Shown piece after piece: positions 32,838-44,149 of a stretch of DNA of 64,000 nucleotides; positions within the stretch are counted from its first letter, which is position 1, and each line of letters starts with the position of its first letter. Source of the DNA: Isoetes taiwanensis. Lineage: Eukaryota > Streptophyta > Lycopodiopsida > Isoetales > Isoetaceae. Under the pieces are notes generated by a model. The model saw nothing but the letters and a program-made list of their open reading frames with translations. It had not been told where the DNA came from and searched no databases. The stretch spans positions 6,016,109 through 6,080,108 of the forward strand of contig JAJEKV010000004.1 of assembly GCA_021234155.1 (NCBI GenBank), given 5' to 3'. A program made the translations under genes and the position numbers.

Positions 32838-34794
32838 TGTTGCCCCCAAAGGGCAACATGCTAATTGTGATCCATGCATTCAAAACTAGGTCAACTAATC
32901 TTGGGATACTAGGTCAAAGTTTGGAAGATCCTTGGCATTCAATATTGTTGTGGAGGTCAAAGGGTGTTCATTTTTCAAGTCAACAAGTGCTCAAGGCTCA
33001 AAACTCACATGAGGTACTTTATTTGAGGTCAAAATGCTTAGTCAAGAATATGCTCTAGAAGATTCTGGGTTATGAAGTTTGGAAGACATTGCTTGAAGTT
33101 TGGAAGATTCCCCTATATGGTTCCACCCTTATCACCTTGCTTTTTGACTAGCCACTTTTCCCTTCTTATATCCCTAACCTATCTTATTTCCATTATTTGC
33201 TAATTTCCCCATGACATCTTCCTTATTCATTTTTCATATCCACTTTTACACCATTGCTCTCCAAATTTGCTCCTTCTTTGCCATATTTGCCAAGTTGCTC
33301 ATCTCTAGTCATATTTTCCTTTTCTTTGCACACCCTTATGGGACCTTGTTGTTTTAGTTTTTCTCATGTTATCTTCCCTCACCTTTGTGACCACCATTCA
33401 TTTTTCTTCTTCTACCATTGCACCTCATGGCGTGTACTTACTTACTCAAGGCCTAAAATGCCCTGCAATATTCTATGATTCCATCTCAAGCATGCAAAGG
33501 TTCCATGGTCTCCAAAATTCCCAAGTATTCCTTGCCTTTTTTCTAAGAGATCCTTAGAACCATGCTCGAAAAATCCAAAATAGCCAAAATACAGCATATT
33601 CTGGAAATATACCTCTAAAAATACGGAACCGTATCGTGCCATTTTCACGAAAAATACGCTCGAGAACCCTACATCCGAGTTTCTGGCTCGAATCACGCCG
33701 GATTTTATTCCATTCTCCCTCGCAACCAATCTATTCTTGGATTCCTAACTTAAGCAACAATTTAAGCCTAAATTTATCACCCAAATCACTGAACCGAAAT
33801 TCAAAAACTATATATATAGGAAACACAATCGTAACATTTTCGAAGGCCCGTAAGTATTCAGATCCTACATTGATCATTCTTGAGCAAGATCTGACGATCC
33901 TTGAAGTTCTTGAGCTCTCCTCAACTGGATTTACAAGATCTAGTTGACATTACCTTCAAAAATTATTTATTGACTTGAGAAGATTATTTTCCTGTGATTA
34001 AAAAGCTATGAAGCATCCTTACATTCTATTATCATGATATATTTACCTCCAAATCAATTCAAATCGATTGCCAAGTTGTCAAATCCATTTCTGATATGTT
34101 CTTCTACAATTCTTGCTACAAGATATTCTACAGAAAATTCTAGTGTGTTTTTCTATTCTTTTGGATCACTTGCCATCTATTCTTAGGGCCTGTGCAAGCC
34201 AAGGGAGTTGGAATCATTCAAAAATACCAAGTATAGCTCAAATTCAAAAAAATTGCTCTCGGGTTTGAACAGTTTTGACTGTATTTTGCCAAATCTAGTC
34301 ACAAAAAATACCTCTACACATCCAAATGAGGATTTGATTGCTTGCCTCTCTTCCCTAGCACCATTGCAACCTATTTACTTTGGAATTTCTCAAAAAGATG
34401 ATTGACAACTCCCAAATCTCAATTTCTGATCACTGTTTTTCACATTTGACCTCTATTGACCAAAATTTGACCTCACTTTGAGCTCGAATAACTCACAGAT
34501 TAAGTCCCTGACTTGGTCAGAGGCTCTACTGTTGGTTACCTACAACTTTTTTGACCAAGTCTACTGCATCTGACTCAAAAAATCGATCTGCATCTCGACA
34601 CCACAATTGTTTTGGAAAAGGTGCCATTTTTTGGAAATGGGAAAGGTATAGAACTCAAACTTTTTGAACTTGTTTTTGGAATTACCTTGCATAGACTGAT
34701 CATCTCAAGTGATCTGGAGGTTCTAACCCCAATTTGAGTGAAAACTTGAATTGGTTCCTTGAGGTTGACCTTTAAGCCAGGTTTAGGGTCAACA
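32838..34794 (+). repeat. 3' LTR of the complete Tat element
   Basis: 1,957 bp, TGTTGCCC to GGGTCAACA, directly followed by the target-site duplication TGAGC. Differences from the 5' LTR between 33430 and 33930 are mostly of the form CTG to CTCG or CAG to CGT. Confidence 0.95.
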
Positions 34795-34937
34795 TGAGCA
34801 TTATCATCTGGTTCTCTTTTTACAAGCATATGGATTTATCGTTAATGTGTTCATTCCTTATTTTTTATTATGTGAAAGATTTCAGATATACAAATAGAGT
34901 CTAAAGCAGGAGCTAGAGAGTCAAAGTATTTGAGTCA

Positions 34938-35050
34938 AGAACTTAGGTGGCATGTTGTGAGCCACCTTGGCATGTGAGCCTAGGTGGCATGTTGGAGCCC
35001 ACATGGCATGTTTGAGCCACCTTGGCATGTTTGAGCCTAGGTGGCATGTA
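34938..35050. repeat. Short tandem repeats around AGGTGGCATGT
   Basis: Alternating blocks of TAGGTGGCATGTT and GAGCCACCTTGGCATGT repeat several times. Since GCCACCT is the complement of AGGTGGC, the array can form local hairpins. Confidence 0.8.
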
Positions 35051-35572
35051 CAATCAATGGTGTCCAAGCAAAGCACAACCCGTTTTCTCTTATTTTTTAA
35101 GTTTCCATGTCTTCAAGTTGACATTAACAAGCATTGAAATAGTGCTAACAATTTTTCATGGCATATGCAGTGTAAGTGGTTGTGATGTCTTCCATAAGCT
35201 GATGGACAATCCCAACTTGTATCGGGAGGATAATTATCGTTATAAAACAAATGACAATATTCGATATGCTGATTGGGTTGCACCCAATTGTTGATTTTAT
35301 GGTTTGCCATCTCTATCACTTCAATCATGACGTTTTATTGGTCTGTAATCATATAATCAACATGGTATATGTTATGTGCATGTTTGTAATATATTGACTT
35401 GTATAAGATTACTCTTAATGTATCTGATATTCGGAGCAATTTACATCTGTTTATAACAAATATTTTATGTTTTGTGATGCTATAATGTAAAAAAAAAATG
35501 CGAATTTTATATTTCCGGTTTGAATTTTAATCGCAGGGAGCTTCCGACTGCATTTTGTAAATTCCGACTAAG

Positions 35573-35930
35573 GGAGAAAATGCGTGAGAACAAAAAAACG
35601 ATTATATAGGTGTTATGATTGTCTGCCATAAATGCCCGCAATGGATGAGTCTAGACGCGTGTCATGTTGTTGTAAGTGTAAATCTTCAGCAATAAATCAG
35701 TCCATCGGCTTCATTTAATGCCTGAAGGTCGACATCGCAAAATCCTCTGTAATAAATGAGATGTCAACGTCACGAAATCCTCCCTAATAAATAAGCATGT
35801 ATATGTGTCTCATCCAAGTAATTTTAAAGGGAGAAAATGTGTGAAAACAAAAAAATTAGTATATAGGTGTCATTATTATCTGCCATAAATGTCTGCAATA
35901 AATGAGTCCACACACGTGTCATGTTGTGGT
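35573..35930. repeat. Direct repeat (about 100 bp, 257-bp period) around a dispersed repeat
   Basis: Blocks at about 35573-35680 and 35830-35935 share GGGAGAAAATG, ATATAGGTGT and CGTGTCATGTTGT. Between them, 35677-35816 is a copy of 23684-23822 in the same orientation. Confidence 0.8.
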
Positions 35931-36505
35931 AATTTTCAATGAAGAAAATAGATAGAACGCTGCTTTAGATAGCAAGGAAAATAATATAAGATAGGTTTTT
36001 AACATCCGTGGGGACTCAAGCAGGCCATGGGATGAGTACATGCAGAGAGTGGGAGCCCAAAATGAAACTTGAGGACTAAGGCCCATCACAAAAGCACAAA
36101 AACAAATAGAAATAAAAGAAACAAATATGACAATTGATGATACCAATGAGGACATCGGTATCTACATATCAACTTCAGTATCATACTCTGTCCTAAAGTC
36201 GAGCAAAACCGAGCAATCGTTACTAATTACATATAATAGATTAAATTTACCTCCATGTTATCAAATTAAATCAGGAATATATTGTGGAGATTCGAGGTTT
36301 AGTATTATTGAATGTTTGAGACGCATGTTAATTTCTGATCTAAGCTCAATTTAAAATCGTTAATAAAAGTAACACTATGACAAAAAGTCCTCCCTAGTTC
36401 CTATCTTTGGTCAATGATCCTGTAAATTAAGTTCATCCTTCCTCTTTAGACAAAGCCTTCCATCCACCTGAGATTTCATTGTGCGGAACTTCCGTCGGCT
36501 GTGGG

Positions 36506-37747
36506 ATGGATATGGCGACAATGGCGGCATGGGCATGGATGTTAATAATAATGGCACTTGGGGTAGATGCGGCTACGTTTGCTACTGATATCGAAGTGTT
36601 GATGGAGATGAAGGCAGCCATTGATTCAGGGACTATACACTCAACCACATGCTTAGGCTCATGGGACTTCTCTGTAGATCCTTGCGAATCCAGGTCCACT
36701 TCTAAATTCGTGTGCGGTTTTAGGTGCGACAATCTTAATGAAAATAGAAGGATAACAAGTCTGACGCTGGATGGATCAGGCTACAAGGGAACCCTTTCTC
36801 CATTTTTGGGTAATCTTACATATCTGCAAGTGTTGGATGTTTCCGGAAACTCCTTCACGGGTTCCATTCCGGCATCGCTGGGCAACCTGAAAAGCCTTGT
36901 GAAGCTTGACATGTCAAGAAATTTGCTGTCGGGATCTTTGCCGGAAAGTTTAGGCAGCTTGTCTAACCTGACGTATCTCTCATTGTCCAGCAACCAACTG
37001 ACAGGTCCCCTTCCCAGTTCCTTCAACAATCTTTACAGTCTTGAGAGGTTGTTTGTGGACAACAATTTTCTTAGCGGCTTTGTTCCTTCTCTCAATGGCC
37101 TCCGTCAGTTGAATTACTTGGATGCAAGCAATAATCAGTTAACAGGGGAGCTTCCTTCCATGTTGCCCCCTTTGTTAATGCAGGTTTCTTTGAGGAAAAA
37201 TGCATTGGAGGGTAGGCTTCCACCTGACATCATCCAGCTTCAACAGCTGGAGGTGTTAGATCTGAGTTATAATCACTTTTCAGGGGAGTTGGATGCATCT
37301 TTATTCAATTCTCCTGCATTGCAGCAGATAAATCTGTCACACAATAACTTTACTTCGTTTGGAAGCGCCGACAACGGTAGCGTGGAAAGCGCATTGGTGG
37401 CTATAGACATGAGCTTTAATCAGATCGAGGGTCCACTGCCCATATTTTTGGCGAGGATGAGGAGATTATCTGCTCTTTCTCTGAGATATAACAAGTTGAG
37501 TGGCACCATTCCAAATGAGTTCGCATCAAAAGCCAGCGCGTCTTCTTCAGCAGGGGAAGTGCGACCCCTTGTGCGCTTTTATCTTGATGGCAATTATTTG
37601 ATCGGAGATTTGCCTTATAAATTCCTCACTCTTCCTAATCGAATGAGTGCCAGCTTCATCTTCAACTGCCTCACAAGCTGCCCTTTGAATTTTACCTTTT
37701 GCCAAGGAGGCGGCCAAAGGCCAAGGGAAGAATGCCTCATGTTTTGA
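36506..37747 (+). CDS. Secreted leucine-rich-repeat protein (receptor-like, no kinase)
   Basis: Intact intronless frame of about 413 codons. I chose ATG 36506 because it is followed directly by a hydrophobic signal peptide (AAWAWMLIIMALGVDA); an upstream ATG at 36479 would add nine residues. The mature part has an LRRNT-like segment (LLEMKAAI-type helix, SWDFSVDPC, paired Cys), then about nine plant-type LRRs of LxxLxLSxNxLxGxIP form (LSSNQLTGPLPSSF, LSYNHFSGEL), and a Cys-containing cap (NCLTSCPLNF). No transmembrane helix or kinase follows, and TGA ends the frame at 37747. The domain plan fits small plant extracellular LRR proteins or receptor-like proteins acting at the cell wall or plasma membrane. 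No lesion seen; it is the only clearly intact host gene here. Confidence 0.9.
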   Translation: MDMATMAAWAWMLIIMALGVDAATFATDIEVLMEMKAAIDSGTIHSTTCLGSWDFSVDPCESRSTSKFVCGFRCDNLNENRRITSLTLDGSGYKGTLSPFLGNLTYLQVLDVSGNSFTGSIPASLGNLKSLVKLDMSRNLLSGSLPESLGSLSNLTYLSLSSNQLTGPLPSSFNNLYSLERLFVDNNFLSGFVPSLNGLRQLNYLDASNNQLTGELPSMLPPLLMQVSLRKNALEGRLPPDIIQLQQLEVLDLSYNHFSGELDASLFNSPALQQINLSHNNFTSFGSADNGSVESALVAIDMSFNQIEGPLPIFLARMRRLSALSLRYNKLSGTIPNEFASKASASSSAGEVRPLVRFYLDGNYLIGDLPYKFLTLPNRMSASFIFNCLTSCPLNFTFCQGGGQRPREECLMF

Positions 37748-38142
37748 GCTTGTTCAATTTTGTAAGAACGGTTATCATACTTTAGATGCTCATTGTCTGT
37801 GTTATCAGCCGAAAATATCTTATGTAAAATATATCTCTCCGTAGACCTAAAGACTAGTAGAATGGATGAATCGTCGTGTAGGTTATTAGGTACTATTGGG
37901 CAGACAGAAAAAGAAATGCATACATCACAAGCTGCCATTGACAGCCCCAATTGTCTTTGGCGCAGGTGGAGGAACAGTGGACGACAGCTAACCATGGGCT
38001 GGCCACTTTATTACATTGCTAACAAGAACCAATTGGACCATTTATTTTTTAGGGTGGTTTTTCACGTGCGCAAAAAATATGAGCGTTTTTAAGAGGGGGT
38101 TAACGAGGACTATTTACGCCGATTAGGGTTATCCAAAAAAGA

Positions 38143-38203
38143 GAAACTTTATATAGTTTCTTTATATAGTTTCCAGTTTTATCTTGAAACTATATAAAGT
38201 TTC
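38143..38203. repeat. Perfect 18-bp inverted repeat
   Basis: GAAACTTTATATAGTTTC at 38143-38160 and its exact complement GAAACTATATAAAGTTTC at 38186-38203, with a 25-base loop. A third half-copy (TTTATATAGTTTC) lies in the loop. It is about 400 bp past the LRR gene. Confidence 0.95.
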
Positions 38204-38404
38204 AGTAGAAACTTTTTCAAACTTAACAAGGTGCTGCGCACGGAGGGTTGCCCTCCATGGCCGGAGGTTGAGGTGGCTTAAATCATACTTGAAAGTTATG
38301 TTTTTACAATCAATCACAATTGCTATTTTAAAACATTGACATTTTGTGAAGGTGATGGTACCCATTTGCATCACTAACTCCTCCTGAGATGCATTATGGG
38401 CATA

Positions 38405-38893
38405 TAGGACCACCATTAAAGCATCTACTAAACATACACCCTTTAGCCTTGTTTATGGCATAGAATCTATTGTGCCAATCGAGCTTGAGCTGCCATCTCT
38501 TAGGTTGGCTTATCAAATAAATTTAGAAATTGAGGATGCACTAAGAGAAAAGTGTATAAGGTTGATGCAGTTGGAAGAACACAGGTATAAAGCTGAGAAT
38601 GCAATTCTGATAAAAAAAAAGCCAAAGACATAGCAGCATTCAAAGCTGCTCATAAGCTCCAAGGTACCCTCAAAACAGGTGAATTGGTTCTTAAATGGAA
38701 TATGACAAGGGAAGATGTAGCAGCAACATTTGAGAATCTTTGGGAAGGGCCTTTTGAGGTAATTAGGGTAGCAGGTAAAGATTCCTATTGGTTGAAGGAT
38801 GTTCTTGATGGTAGAGAGCTGTTAAATCCCATCAACATTTTGCACTTGAAGAGGTACTGGCAACATCATGTTGCCTTGAGTTTATTTAGTTAA
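38405..38893 (+). pseudogene. Integrase C-terminus of a second Tat subfamily
   Basis: Begins abruptly with [14 protein letters not shown] and ends ILHLKRYWQHHVALSLF, parallel to the main family (NHTPFNLVYGIEA, ILHLKRYWDQHACLSLF) but clearly diverged. The last 210 bases (38684-38893) are open, and one frameshift lies at the A-run near 38613. Everything upstream of the integrase tail is missing, so the element is 5'-truncated. Confidence 0.9.
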
Positions 38894-39643
38894 AAATCTA
38901 TTGAGAATTTGTAGGTAGGGTAGTCTAGTTTGTTTTTAAACTGATTATAATTGCAAAACATAAAAACAAAAGAAAAAAAGACAAAAAATAATGCAAGGGT
39001 GCTTTAAGAGTTAGTTTGTGTTCTTAGATTAAAGAAGTTATTTAGCTAGAATTATTTATGTTAAAGGTTTCCACTACTGAAACTAATGCAAGGACAGGGA
39101 GATCCATGCCGGTGCCAGCTTGTACAAGGCTCAAGTTATGTGTGCTTATTGCCAAAGTTCTGATTTCCATGCAGGTGCATCTGAATTTGTATTCACACGT
39201 GTCATTTTCACACATCATACTGTTAGCTGCTGCCATTCTTACCATAACAGCAGCTCATTGTGCTAACAAGCATATTGTCACATGCAGGAACACTCTTCAT
39301 ACATTCATTCCACAATAACCTACTCAAGATTTGCCCCTGATCCACCTGAGACACTTCAATTCAAAGATTTCCCAACAAATACACCATGCTGCTGTCATTT
39401 CTCCATCCAACAGTGTTGTTTTTCTAATAATAACCTCATTTGTCATGCAGATTCACCGGTCTTCTACATTCATAACCACATACATATCATCTGGTTCACT
39501 TGTCAACATTTTTACTTTTCATCCATTGCAGGATCACAAGTTGCCAACCATATTTCCACATTGGTAGCTGACAGGAACTTCATTTGAATCATTTGCAAAG
39601 CACAAAGACTGGGGGACCAGCCTATTCTTTCTGTTTGGCATGA
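38894..39643 (+). other. 3' untranslated region of the second Tat subfamily
   Basis: No gene. Ends with GACTGGGGGACCAGCC shortly before the LTR, the counterpart of TGAGGGGACCAGCC in the main family. Confidence 0.65.
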
Positions 39644-42230
39644 TGCTGCCATGCTATGGCATCATAGAAGAGCAAGACACATATTGATATATGTATGCCT
39701 GCATGTTGACTTGAGCACAGATATACAAACACCATTGATTTGAAGAGAACACATTCCTAGAGATCATGAGTGGATACTTGAAGACCAGGGTGAAAACATT
39801 CATGAAAGATCACACAAGCATGCAAAGAAAGCTGATTCAAGCAGAGCAAGTTTGAAGTTTGGAAGGCTCCTCAAGTTGACTTGGTATGTGGTTTCACTAT
39901 TGAGATTCTTGGCATGACCATTTCACATGATCCATCTCGTGAGCTCATCACCTCTTCTCCTATGCAAAAGATCCCATATGTCTCCTAATTCCATGCCTAG
40001 CCTTCATATCCTATAGCAAATTGGCAAAGGAAACTTTTCTAGTCAAAACATGTCATTCATACACCATTCACACTTCACACATCCATCTTGCCACCACCAT
40101 CTTGTAAAAAGCAAAAAACTCCACTCAATTTGGCCACCTCCATGATCTAGGGCCAAATTCTCTCTCTAAAAGTAAAAAAAGGAGAGAGAAAGTGCAAAAA
40201 TTCCTAAGGGGATCAAGAAAAGTCAAAGGATCAACTTATTGCCTAAAGTTTGCAACTCTATATGCACTAGTGCCAAATTGACCCATGTCACCACTTTGCC
40301 AAATCATCCTACACATCATCACCATTGCCATGTCATCACACACGTGCCATCCTTCATAAAAAGTCTATTTTCTTCAAAATTTCTCCTAAATAAGTTATTT
40401 GGACCATTGAAGGGGCATGTCATCATGCCACATCATCAGTAATGCTTCCACATCACCACACACATGTCACACACATCACTCCCATCTCATCAAAAGTTTT
40501 GACTAGAAAAAGGATACTTTGCCAACTTGTTTGACACCTCATCATCTCTCATTGCCATGTCATCCTCATCTTGTCAACTCACCTTGTCGTCTTGCCACCT
40601 CACCATGTTCTTACCCCATATTGAGCCCAAAAGTCAAAGAGTTCATTTTGCAAAAGAGATTCTTTCTGGCATAGAGCATCAAAAAAGATTCTGTTTGCAA
40701 AAAAGAATTTTCAAAAAAGGGCTCATTTAGACCTTTATTTTTGGTTTCTTGGGAACCGTGCCAAACTCTATGAACTAAAAAATTTTCCTATCTACCCGCC
40801 CCACCCATGTGGTACACTCGGGCATGTGGGGCAGTAAGGGACCGAATCCCACATGGGCATAACATGCCAGTTTAATAATCTGACTGTGCTATCCCTTATA
40901 TATCCAAGTCTTCTTTCTCATAAAATGCCTGTGGGATATATCGAGAGTTTTTCCAAGAACCCTAAAAACTCTATTATGCCAAGATCCGGCTGTTTACCCA
41001 AAATTAACCACTTAATCATTAAGAAATGCCTTCGGATCTGCCTGTACCATACCAAGAACCATATGATTGAACAAAAAAACAAGATTCCTACCCAGATTGG
41101 CCAAGAACAGGCCGAAACAGAGGAATTTAAAAAGGGGGAATACAAAACAGAAGTTTTTTGAGGGCTTTGGGCGAAGCATTCAATGGAGATTTCTCTGGGA
41201 AAGACCGGCATTAAAGACTTATGCTTGAATCTACCTTCCAAGCATCGGATATCTATGGATTACCTGATGTTTCCAATTGATTTGTTGATTGGAAGACCGA
41301 TTTGATCCTGTACCCAAGACTCAGAGTTTGGGATTCTGTTTAATGACTGTGTGATTCTTGAATGAATGAAAATCCGACCCTTGGAGATATACTTGAGTAT
41401 GATTTTTCCTTTGCATTCTTAGAAAGTAAGACAGTGAGGGGTTTGTGCTTGTACATAGGTATAAGACATTTGTAGTAAGATATGCATATGGATAAGAGCA
41501 TAAGAGGTGAAGGACCATGAAAAAAGCATACATATTCCATTGAGCCAATAAAAATTTTCAGCTTGCTTTGCAACCTAAAGCCAAAATTCTGCAAATTTGA
41601 GTACATGATTGCATCTCAGACTAGTTAAGTAGTTGCCCCTTGCTTGCAGACCAGAAGTAGCTTTAGGATTCAATCCAAAAAAAGAAAAAAAAAAACAAAA
41701 CCCCACAAAAGTCGATTTGACAAAGTCTTGCTTGCTGTTTTCAAACTGTGACAATCTGTCAGAACAAGTTTTCAAAATCTCAGGATATTTTGCACCTGTT
41801 TATGCAAAAAGTGTGTTTGATCATTGTGTGCATACATATTGAAAGGAGATCCAAGCATTAAAACACAGAAAGAATTCATATTTTTAGATTTGCAAAAAAT
41901 TACTCTCTGCCAAGGATATTGACCAAGTTTTGACCCAGTCAGGAGTGCATATTTGAGTGATTTCTGCTATTCATAAGACATCTGACTTTTTGCCTAACAT
42001 TCATCAGAATCTTAAGCAGCTATTGCATTTGAAATCATGGTTAAATCTTTGATTGCTTGCAAATGGCACCATACTTTCTAGGGCAGTCTTTTTTCTGATT
42101 TGGGAAAGTGATTCAAAATTTGTGTTTGAGCTTTTTTCTTGGAGTTTTCTCAGATAGAGTGGTTGCTTTAAGCAACCTGAAGGTTCTAAACCATTGAGGT
42201 TGAAGGTTTTGCTAGGAAACACCTTCAACA
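39644..42230 (+). repeat. LTR of the second Tat subfamily
   Basis: About 2.6 kb from TGCTGCCATG to CACCTTCAACA. Its start folds (TGCCAT with ATGGCA) and its end folds (TTGAAGGT with ACCTTCAA), the same design as the main family with different sequence. A TATA box (TATATAT) lies at 40897-40903. Only this 3' LTR is in the window; the 5' LTR is missing. Confidence 0.75.
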
Positions 42231-42239
42231 GGGCCTACT

Positions 42240-42830
42240 TCAATAAAGTGCTCGACATTGTCGTCGTCGCCTTCTTTATCCTCTTCTTCCCCTGATCCGA
42301 GTCGTCGTACTCTAGAAGTAAGCCGTTTTCTGCAGTGGAGTCAAGGACTCCTATGTTCAAGGTCTGATATTTTGGTCTCGGTCTTGTGGAATAGGAATAT
42401 GGCCTAGGTAGTTGTGTAAGAGAAGTACCTTCTTCTGCTTACTGTCATAGTCATGTAGTCTGGCATGCGGGCAGCTTTGTTGTCTAGGTACCTAGCAATG
42501 TTTGGGATATGGCTTAAGGTGGCTTGAAGGGATGCCTTGGATACGAAGAATCCTATGCAGGGAGGCAGTTCCTGTAGTGTGGGGCCTACTTTCTCTTGAA
42601 ATTCTTGGATGACTTTTTGGTAGAAGGGGGTGGCTCTTATTATGGTTGTTACGCCAAATTCCTTTTGGAAAACTGAGAAGATAGAATTCACATCTACCTT
42701 GGCTATGTGCGATGTGGCGCTGTACCATCACCTGAATGATGAAGTAAGCTGGGGATATCAAACATAAGTATGAGCGCATCAGGATGTTAGACGATAGGCT
42801 TGGAGCGAGGAGCAAAGTTGTAAGTTGCTA
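42240..42830 (-). pseudogene. Element Y: unknown protein resembling gene B of element X
   Basis: Minus-strand frame with IAKVDVNSIFSVFQKEFGV, ATPFYQKVIQEFQ, SKASLQATLSHIPNI and RRRYFSYTTT, followed by a TAG stop (perhaps from CAG) and an acidic tail (GSGEEEDKEGDDDNVEHF). The order VD-hydrophobic, PC, S-hydrophobic-QA-x-L, aromatic helix parallels gene B of X (SVDIMAE, PCHVTG, SLSMQAFL, FSTYMIYTK). The similarity is weak and seen only by eye. The 3' end runs into the LTR at 42230. An upstream exon may join at the acceptor-like TTCATCATTCAG near 42730. Confidence 0.5.
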
Positions 42831-43036
42831 ATGAGGGGTATACTTATATTTATAGTCAAAATTTAACTGGGAATTTTCTAGGGTTTGGGGAATGTCACTA
42901 TTTTGGGGTACGGTCAGGTGTTTCTTGGGTAATTTGAAGTCCCAATCAAGAAAAAAAAACTCTCTAACGATCCTATTGCATTAAATTTCATTTAAATTAG
43001 AGCTGTTTTGGCCAATTGTGATAATTCAAAGGTTGA

Positions 43037-43304
43037 CTACTCACGGAGTGCGCCATAGGCCAGAGTAAAATTTCCAAAAGGGGTTCCTGGCATACTACGT
43101 GAGTAGTGGCGATCTGTTCGGGTCTTAGTTGTCGCCAAATTGATGAAGTAAGACCATTTTCCTACTTTACACGATGAGTGGAGCCAGAATTTACCCTTAC
43201 TTTCTAGTTTTGCATTTTGGGGTAGCATGGGGTCGACTACTCACGGAGTGCCCCCGGGCCAAAGTGAGATTTTCAAAATGGGTCTTGGCGCACTGCATGA
43301 GTAG
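43037..43304. repeat. Paired hairpin repeats of element Y, left
   Basis: Two stem-loops 200 bp apart (43037-43106, 43237-43304). Stems are CTACTCACGGAGTGCGCC or similar against GCACTGCATGAGTAG; loops carry TTTCAAAA. The same unit occurs twice on the other side of the H3-like genes. Confidence 0.9.
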
Positions 43305-43422
43305 TGGAGGCTTGTTTCGGCTTGGTTTGACATGTTTAAAACCCATACAACAAGTTATTTACTTATATTACTCAAAAATTCTTAATACAACAGTCTAAAA
43401 AATGATTATCTATTGGCCTTCT

Positions 43423-44010
43423 TTATGAAGGGGCTAGTTGCAAGTCCTTTGGCATGCAAGTTACTCTCTTGGCATGGAGTGCATAAGCCAAGGAGTCTTC
43501 AAAATGCTGAACTATCTCCTGCTCTGCAGCTTCTTGCAGGGCGAGGAGCATGTCGTCTATTACCTGCTTGTTCTTCTCGAATCCGCGCAGGATCTCATGA
43601 TCCAACCTCGAAAATGCCGGGCGCAGTATCAAAAACATATAACTCCTCTGGAAATGTCTGATTTCTCTGGTTGCTCGGGCAAACACAGAGTCTCTGCTCC
43701 GCTTCATGGATTTCTTGCGGGGGTTGGGGTTTTTTTGGGGGGGTGTTCTCCTTGGTTGGCCTCCCACCATCTACATATCTCACCTTGTGCTCATGATAGT
43801 ACTTAGAATATGCATTATACATTTTCATGTATGCCTTGTATTCTACTAGTTTGTGCTTATACTCCTTGTCCTGCTTCAAGGTGTATGATTCTTGAGTCGT
43901 CTTGCCTGATGTCTTGGCATCGGGCTTAGGCCAAGCTGGAAAGGGTGGTGGCACGCCGTGTTCTTCGGTGTTCGCCTCTTTTTCCCTAAGTTCTAATAGT
44001 CCCTCCCTGC
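43423..44010 (-). pseudogene. Element Y: histone H3/CENH3-like protein
   Basis: The C-terminal part (43423-43770) is a nearly whole H3 fold without introns: ATREIRHFQRS, RPAFSRLDHEI, LLALQEAAEQEIVQHFED, and HAKRVTCMPKDLQLA, ending shortly after. REIRHFQ is typical of CENH3, while HAKRVTxMPKD is the H3 consensus. In the neighbouring frame upstream (43595-44010) is a long polar N-terminal region (PPPFPAWPKPDAKTSG, YKAYMKMYNAYSKYYHEH). The two frames change near the G/T runs at 43727-43745. The protein would act on chromatin if made; whether it is expressed is unknown. It lies between the left and right hairpin pairs. Confidence 0.85.
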
Positions 44011-44149
44011 CTCAGTGTACTTTGGTAGTCTTTAAAACTAACCCACATATCCCTAAACTCAAGGTTTATAAGATGGCTTCTTCGATCTTCTTATCAATTC
44101 CTAGCCAAGGTCAAAATGGCCTTATAATGCGTCTCATTTCAAAGGTCAT

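Larger units (their letters stand above)
24623..34799 (+). mobile_element. Complete Tat-type Ty3/gypsy retrotransposon with TSD
   Basis: The element proper is 24628-34794 (10,167 bp), flanked by the direct repeat TGAGC at 24623-24627 and 34795-34799. LTRs at 24628-26577 and 32838-34794 are nearly identical, so the insertion is recent. Domain order: gag, protease, RNase H with all four acidic residues, RT, a second RNase H lacking catalytic residues, integrase. RT upstream motifs (DVFAWDYSELSGI, VFQKLRRI) are of Tat type. The coding region is one ancestral frame, now interrupted near 27860-27900, 28335-28570, 29940-30045, 31180-31266 and 31690-31960. Confidence 0.95.

Noticed and set aside
35022-35294. 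90-codon open frame downstream of the complete element
   Set aside because: Unusual composition, overlaps short tandem repeats at its start, and no domain recognised.
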